From assembly GCA_964020975.1 (NCBI GenBank), contig OZ026616.1, positions 80,944,474 to 81,008,473 on the forward strand: a stretch of DNA of 64,000 nt, read 5' to 3'. Below are positions 60,152-64,000 of the stretch, in pieces. The stretch comes from Hermodice carunculata (taxonomy: Eukaryota > Annelida > Polychaeta > Eunicida > Amphinomidae). Both the position numbers and the translations under genes were made by a program. The notes beneath the pieces are model-generated. The model searched no databases, was not told the DNA's origin, and saw nothing but the letters and a program-made list of their open reading frames with translations. Every line of letters begins with the position of its first letter. Position 1 is the stretch's first letter.

Positions 60152-60630
60152 TTAACTCTTTGATTGCCACATGTTGGACTGAGCCGACTGCTTTCCTTGA
60201 TGTGCTTTGGGTACAATGTGTCCAATGTATGCCGAGGAAAGCTGTTGACCTGGACTATTATATTCTGTGTAACTTCAGGCATACTGCTACTTGAATGAAA
60301 GGTCTTTTCATAAGGAATATGAATCTAGAAGCCTTATAATTCCAAGCACTTCATTTTAACCCTTCAAGTGCTAATCACTCCTATAGACGTTTTCTCATTA
60401 CTGTTAAACATAGAATGGTTAAAAGATGCAAATTCCTCATGAAGATACCTTTTATTCAAATACCAGCAAGCCTAGTCTAAAGCAAAAAGGAAGTCTTAGT
60501 CAACAGCTTTCCTAAGGGCACTTTGAGCGCAATGTGTGCAAAGTGCCCCCAGGAAAGTTATTGACTCAGTCTTAAATCAGCGCTTTGAGGGTTAAGTAGT
60601 TCGACTAGCAGTTGGCAATGAAAGAGTTAA
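60152..60630 (-). mobile_element. Palindromic-core MITE, copy K, split by copy L
   Basis: Ends TTAACTCTTTGATTGCCA (left) and, reverse-complemented, TTAACTCTTTCATTGCCA (right). The arm on the minus strand reads ATGAAAAGACCTTTCATTCA. The core lies at about 60187-60248. The element is interrupted at 60356-60595 by copy L; without it K would be about 243 bp, the size of copy C. Confidence 0.9.
60356..60595 (+). mobile_element. Palindromic-core MITE, copy L, nested in K
   Basis: 240 bp counting TTAA at both ends; left TTAACCCTTCAAGTGCT, right end reverse-complements to TTAACCCTCAAAGCGCT. The core has outer arms GTCAACAGCTTTCCT and AGGAAAGTTATTGAC and inner arms GGGCACTTTG and CAAAGTGCCC. It lies inside copy K with TTAA on each side, the target duplication expected of a piggyBac-type element. 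Confidence 0.93.
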
Positions 60631-60915
60631 TCAGGAGCTCTACTCATCCAGTCTGTCACTAAGTTGTCTGCAGGATAATGGCAGCCTTTTTGGCTGCATG
60701 TGAGGGAAAATGCCAGACAGCCTGTTATGTCATTTGCAGAAAAACCAACATTGGCAATTGATCTTCAGGACAGTGTCACTGAGTGTAAACAGGTGCTGGA
60801 CAGATATCCTTGTTTTGCATCCATGCTCACAGCTCCCAATCCATCCAATACAAGTTTACTGACATTAGAATCATGGGAATTGTATCTTTCTGGGCATATT
60901 AGATGAGCATATGAC

Positions 60916-61239
60916 ATGGAATTACCATGTAGCAAAAGTATCAAGCAAAATTTCCCAGACTTGGGAGTTTTACATGGACTTAAACACTTCTTTCCTCTGC
61001 ATAAAAAATTGCCACGAATAACACTTCCTCTACCTCATATAAATTTTGGACTACTTGTATGGGGTGTTAAATGTGATAAAATAACTAAATTACAGAAAAA
61101 AGTCATCTTTTGCATAAAATGTAACACCCACAATGCTCATACAGAGCCAGTGTTAAAAGATTTACAGCTTCTCAAAGTCACAGATATTCTTATGTTACCT
61201 AAGCTAAACTTTGCTCATATCTCCCAAATCCACTTATGA
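60916..61239 (+). mobile_element. Non-LTR retrotransposon (LINE) reverse transcriptase remnant
   Basis: A 107-codon frame contains LPHINFGLLVWGVKCD, KITKLQKKVIFC and NAHTEPVLKDLQLLKVTDI. This is the characteristic C-terminal end of LINE reverse transcriptases (compare LPHINYG.LVWG, LQKKA.R.I and HTEPLF..L..L...DI). The N-terminal part, endonuclease and catalytic YADD region are absent. A related preceding frame at 60700-60906 is uncertain. The fragment starts about 285 bp after MITE copy K. Confidence 0.75.
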
Positions 61240-61254
61240 AATTTCCTTATCTGC

Positions 61255-61303
61255 ACACCCCACCCCACCACATCCCACCCCACCACACCCCACCCCATAC
61301 CAG
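61255..61303 (+). repeat. C-rich CCCCACC tandem repeat
   Basis: About 50 bp of CACCCCACCC(A/C)CCA-type repeats, within or just after the LINE remnant. Confidence 0.85.
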
Positions 61304-61840
61304 AAGATTCTTTATTGACAGAGTATATTCAACCTTGGCTTGGCAAACTTCAAATTTTGACATCCCCAAGTACTTAACAGCATGCCAACATAAATGGTTA
61401 TCAGATGAACTGTTCATTTGCAAACTGACACATTTGTATAAACAATAGCTGAATGTGTGAGAAAAGTTAAGTATATTCTTCATAACATGTAAACTTTTGC
61501 ATTTAATTTGGCACTTCCCACCTCTTTGTGTGCAACAAAGTTCAAATATACATTTGCTTATTTACCTGCCTTTTTGCCATGCTGAGCAGAACTCTCAAGC
61601 ACATACCCTTAACCATATAATTATTTTAACCTTACTGTTGCAAACAGTTTCTACAGGAGGTAGCCTATGTGCTCGTGTCTCTGTCCAGCCATAATGTTGG
61701 TCTCCGGACCAGGTCCAGTTAGGAAATGTATATCTAATATGAACAAGTGCACAGTGATCCAAAGGATCTATGTCCCCCGCCACAATATACAGAAGAAAGC
61801 TATACAATGTATACAGAACCTCTGGATGCACAAAAAATGA

Positions 61841-62131
61841 CATGTTCTTGGGCCTGTGACCTTGAAAATAGGTCAAGGTCAAAAGCAATACATGGTGCAC
61901 ATGCCCTTGGTATGATGCATCTCTGGATAAATTTCATTATTCTATCTCTCAGGGTTCTAGAGATACGCTGCCAGACACACGAAAACAGATACGTTCTTGG
62001 GCCCTGTTTTCAAGGTAAAAAACAATACACAGCACACATGCCTATGGTGTGATTCACCTCTGGTACAAATTTCATTATTCTATCTCTTAGGGTTCTAAAG
62101 ATATTCTCCCAGACGGACGGACAGAAGTGGT
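61841..62131 (+). repeat. Dimeric interspersed repeat, 150-bp monomers
   Basis: Two diverged monomers, 61841-61990 and 61991-62131, share GTTCTTGGGCC, ATACA..(G/C)CACA(C/T)GCC, AAATTTCATTATTCTATCTC and AGGGTTCTA(G/A)AGATA. The first has TGACCTTG and CAAGGTCA facing each other. The end carries GACGGACGGACAG. Layout and wording resemble dispersed repeats I associate with molluscs and other lophotrochozoans; no coding capacity. Confidence 0.65.
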
Positions 62132-62170
62132 CCCTATCCCTGTTACTTCTATGTCCCGCTATGCCACCTT

Positions 62171-62208
62171 TGGTGGTGGTGGTGATGGTGGTGGGGTGGG
62201 GGTGGGGG
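62171..62208 (+). repeat. GGT/GGGGT tract, quadruplex-prone
   Basis: GGT trinucleotides pass into GGGGTGGGGGTGGGGG. It directly follows the dimeric repeat end. Confidence 0.85.
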
Positions 62209-64000
62209 ATAATTGTAAATCTGTACTATTGGTCAAATAGAGGAATTCTCTCTGTCTGTCTGGTTTGAGATACTGACTGATAGCTGAGCTTCCTTTCGCA
62301 GTCATTCCATGACCACTCAGCCCACCAATTTCAGATCATGCAGTACTTAAAATCTCAATATGGGTCGGGCAGACAGAGGTAACCTCAATGAACTTGTCAA
62401 CTGTTCCAGTGACAAACTGGACCCCTGACAAGTCATCCAAGCCAGGCAACAACCAGAGATTACATGAACAAGCAGCGGCTCTTCTTACATGAACACCACG
62501 ACTAAGGTCATTTCCTAACCTGCAAGTCGACTCATCTTTTGGATTACTCAATGATCGTAAAATATATCAACCGAATCCCTCCTGGTTTGTGGTTTTCTTA
62601 AAAAAAAGGGAAAGAAAAGAAAAGATAGTTTTAATGTTCTTCATTTGTCCAAAGAAGAAAAGAAGCTTTTGAAAACCCACATACAACGGTTTTCTAATGT
62701 ATGGCTGCAACAGCCTGTAAATGTAAACTTGTAATTATCGCTGAAAGCCCTGGAAAAATGCCATGCAGCAAATATCTGAACAGAAGCATTGTCATTATCT
62801 ATTTGGGACACAGATATTCCCCGAAGAACACAAATTTAAATCCCCTACTGAATGAAAGTGTTCTACCTTCAAACCAAATGTATTCAGGGCCTGACATTAA
62901 GGATTTGTTTGTGAAAAAAAAAATGACTTGTTGGAGACAATAGGGCATGCCTTAATCTAAAGTCATCCCCTCCCTCTTTTTTAAAATCAAGGATGTTCTG
63001 GAAATTACAAACCATACATCATTTTCTAACTAGGGCTCGGCACATTGTAAAATCAGTTAATTTAAAATGACACCAAACAAATTTATTATTTCCTGGGAAA
63101 ATAACAGTTTTGTGACAAAAAAAATATAGGCGGTGGGGATTTTGAATGATTTAGTTAAAGCACAGTGGCTTTGTGTTGAGTCAAACATTCTAATTGATTC
63201 AAGTCAAGTTCAGTGGACTTAAAAAGTTAAGTCAAATATGCTGGCATGTTACATGTCAAGCTCAGTGGACTTAGGGTTAAAAGTATTCACAGTCCACCAA
63301 TCACCTACTCACAAGTGTAATTCGTAAGTGAACTTTGAGCTCTCTCTCTGTACCTAACCCAAGTTTTCCTATTTCAGCAGCATCCAAGTTAGCTAATGTA
63401 CAATACGATGATCAGCAACCATCTGTTTTCGAACTAGTCTCAACTTACCCTACCTTACTTGTCATTCCTCAACATCCAAACTTGCCCTTTCTAACTATTC
63501 CCTTTACTTGATCAGTTCAAAGATTTGGCATTAAAAGCCTACCCCCAAATAGGAAAGCTGATATTGTGGTAAAACTCAGGAAACCAATCGCTAAATCAGA
63601 TTTGGCTGATCGGATCCTGGGCAAACTTAGCTTGGACAAATATGCACTTAACCAGTGTTTGGCCTATTTTGAAATCAGATCTGGTAAGACATATCTTACA
63701 CTGTATTTTGAAGGGATTGGCCAAAGATGAGACTTGTAGGTACAGTAGATGAAGTGGAGGTTGTGTTACTGACAGACTTTATTAGACTTCTCTCTCTACC
63801 ATTATAACAAATAGGATAAAAGGGCTGGCCCACTCTCTGGGGGCACGCATACAGTCCTGGGAAAATGTGTAGAGTGGCGGTCATTTTGGGCCAGATGACC
63901 ACTTGGCAAGCTCCATCTGCTCCTGATATCCTGATGGGCAAAATGATGATTTGTAATTGTGTTAACAACAGTATCACCAACACCGTGATCAACAAGACAA

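Noticed and set aside
62336-62551. 71-codon minus-strand frame with Cys-rich middle, considered as a COE upstream exon
   Set aside because: No zinc-knuckle spacing and no flanking match to EBF.

Overview
The window comes from an animal genome and is dominated by one gene on the minus strand, an orthologue of the COE/EBF (Collier/Olf-1/EBF) transcription factor family. Eight coding exons are recognisable between 40679 and 7534. They have consensus GT-AG junctions, and the reading phase is compatible at every one of the seven joins. Read in order they give about 404 residues: the C-terminal part of the DNA-binding domain, the whole IPT/TIG domain, a helix-loop-helix with a single helix 2, and the Ser/Thr/Pro/Gly-rich C-terminal activation region. 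The exons for the N-terminus and the zinc knuckle are not seen, so they probably lie beyond 64000. A single helix 2 is the invertebrate arrangement (vertebrate EBFs duplicate it). Residue details of the C-terminal region and the repeat types suggest a marine invertebrate, most likely a lophotrochozoan such as a mollusc, brachiopod or annelid. That placement is inference.

Layout: 1-7533 is the 3' side of the gene (3' UTR plus flank), with a palindromic EBF-consensus site and scattered repeats. 7534-40679 is the recognised gene body, with introns of about 1.0, 1.7, 2.7, 3.3, 8.2, 8.3 and 6.8 kb going from the 3' to the 5' end. 40680-64000 has no recognisable exon and is best read as part of a first-half intron of at least 23 kb. 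The introns mix repeat-rich stretches with long, repeat-poor, compositionally balanced blocks (about 28.1-33.6 kb, 39.65-40.6 kb, 41.1-44.3 kb, 48.7-49.9 kb, 52.0-53.1 kb and 57.6-59.3 kb) that look like candidate cis-regulatory sequence.

The most unusual content is a dispersed family of short elements of about 210-255 bp. Best-preserved copies are bounded by TTAA and short terminal inverted repeats. Each copy has a semi-conserved left arm and a long central palindrome. The palindrome sequence differs strongly between copies, yet the two arms of the hairpin match within a copy. One copy has 43-bp arms with no mismatch. One copy is inserted in another exactly at a TTAA, which supports a piggyBac-like, TTAA-targeting origin. 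Other repeats include pogo/mariner-type MITEs with TA ends, a hAT-like MITE, a LINE reverse-transcriptase remnant, dimeric interspersed repeats, several minisatellites (one with a 30-bp unit and a partly alternating 60-bp higher-order pattern) and microsatellites. No tRNA, rRNA, CRISPR array or retrovirus-like element was recognised.
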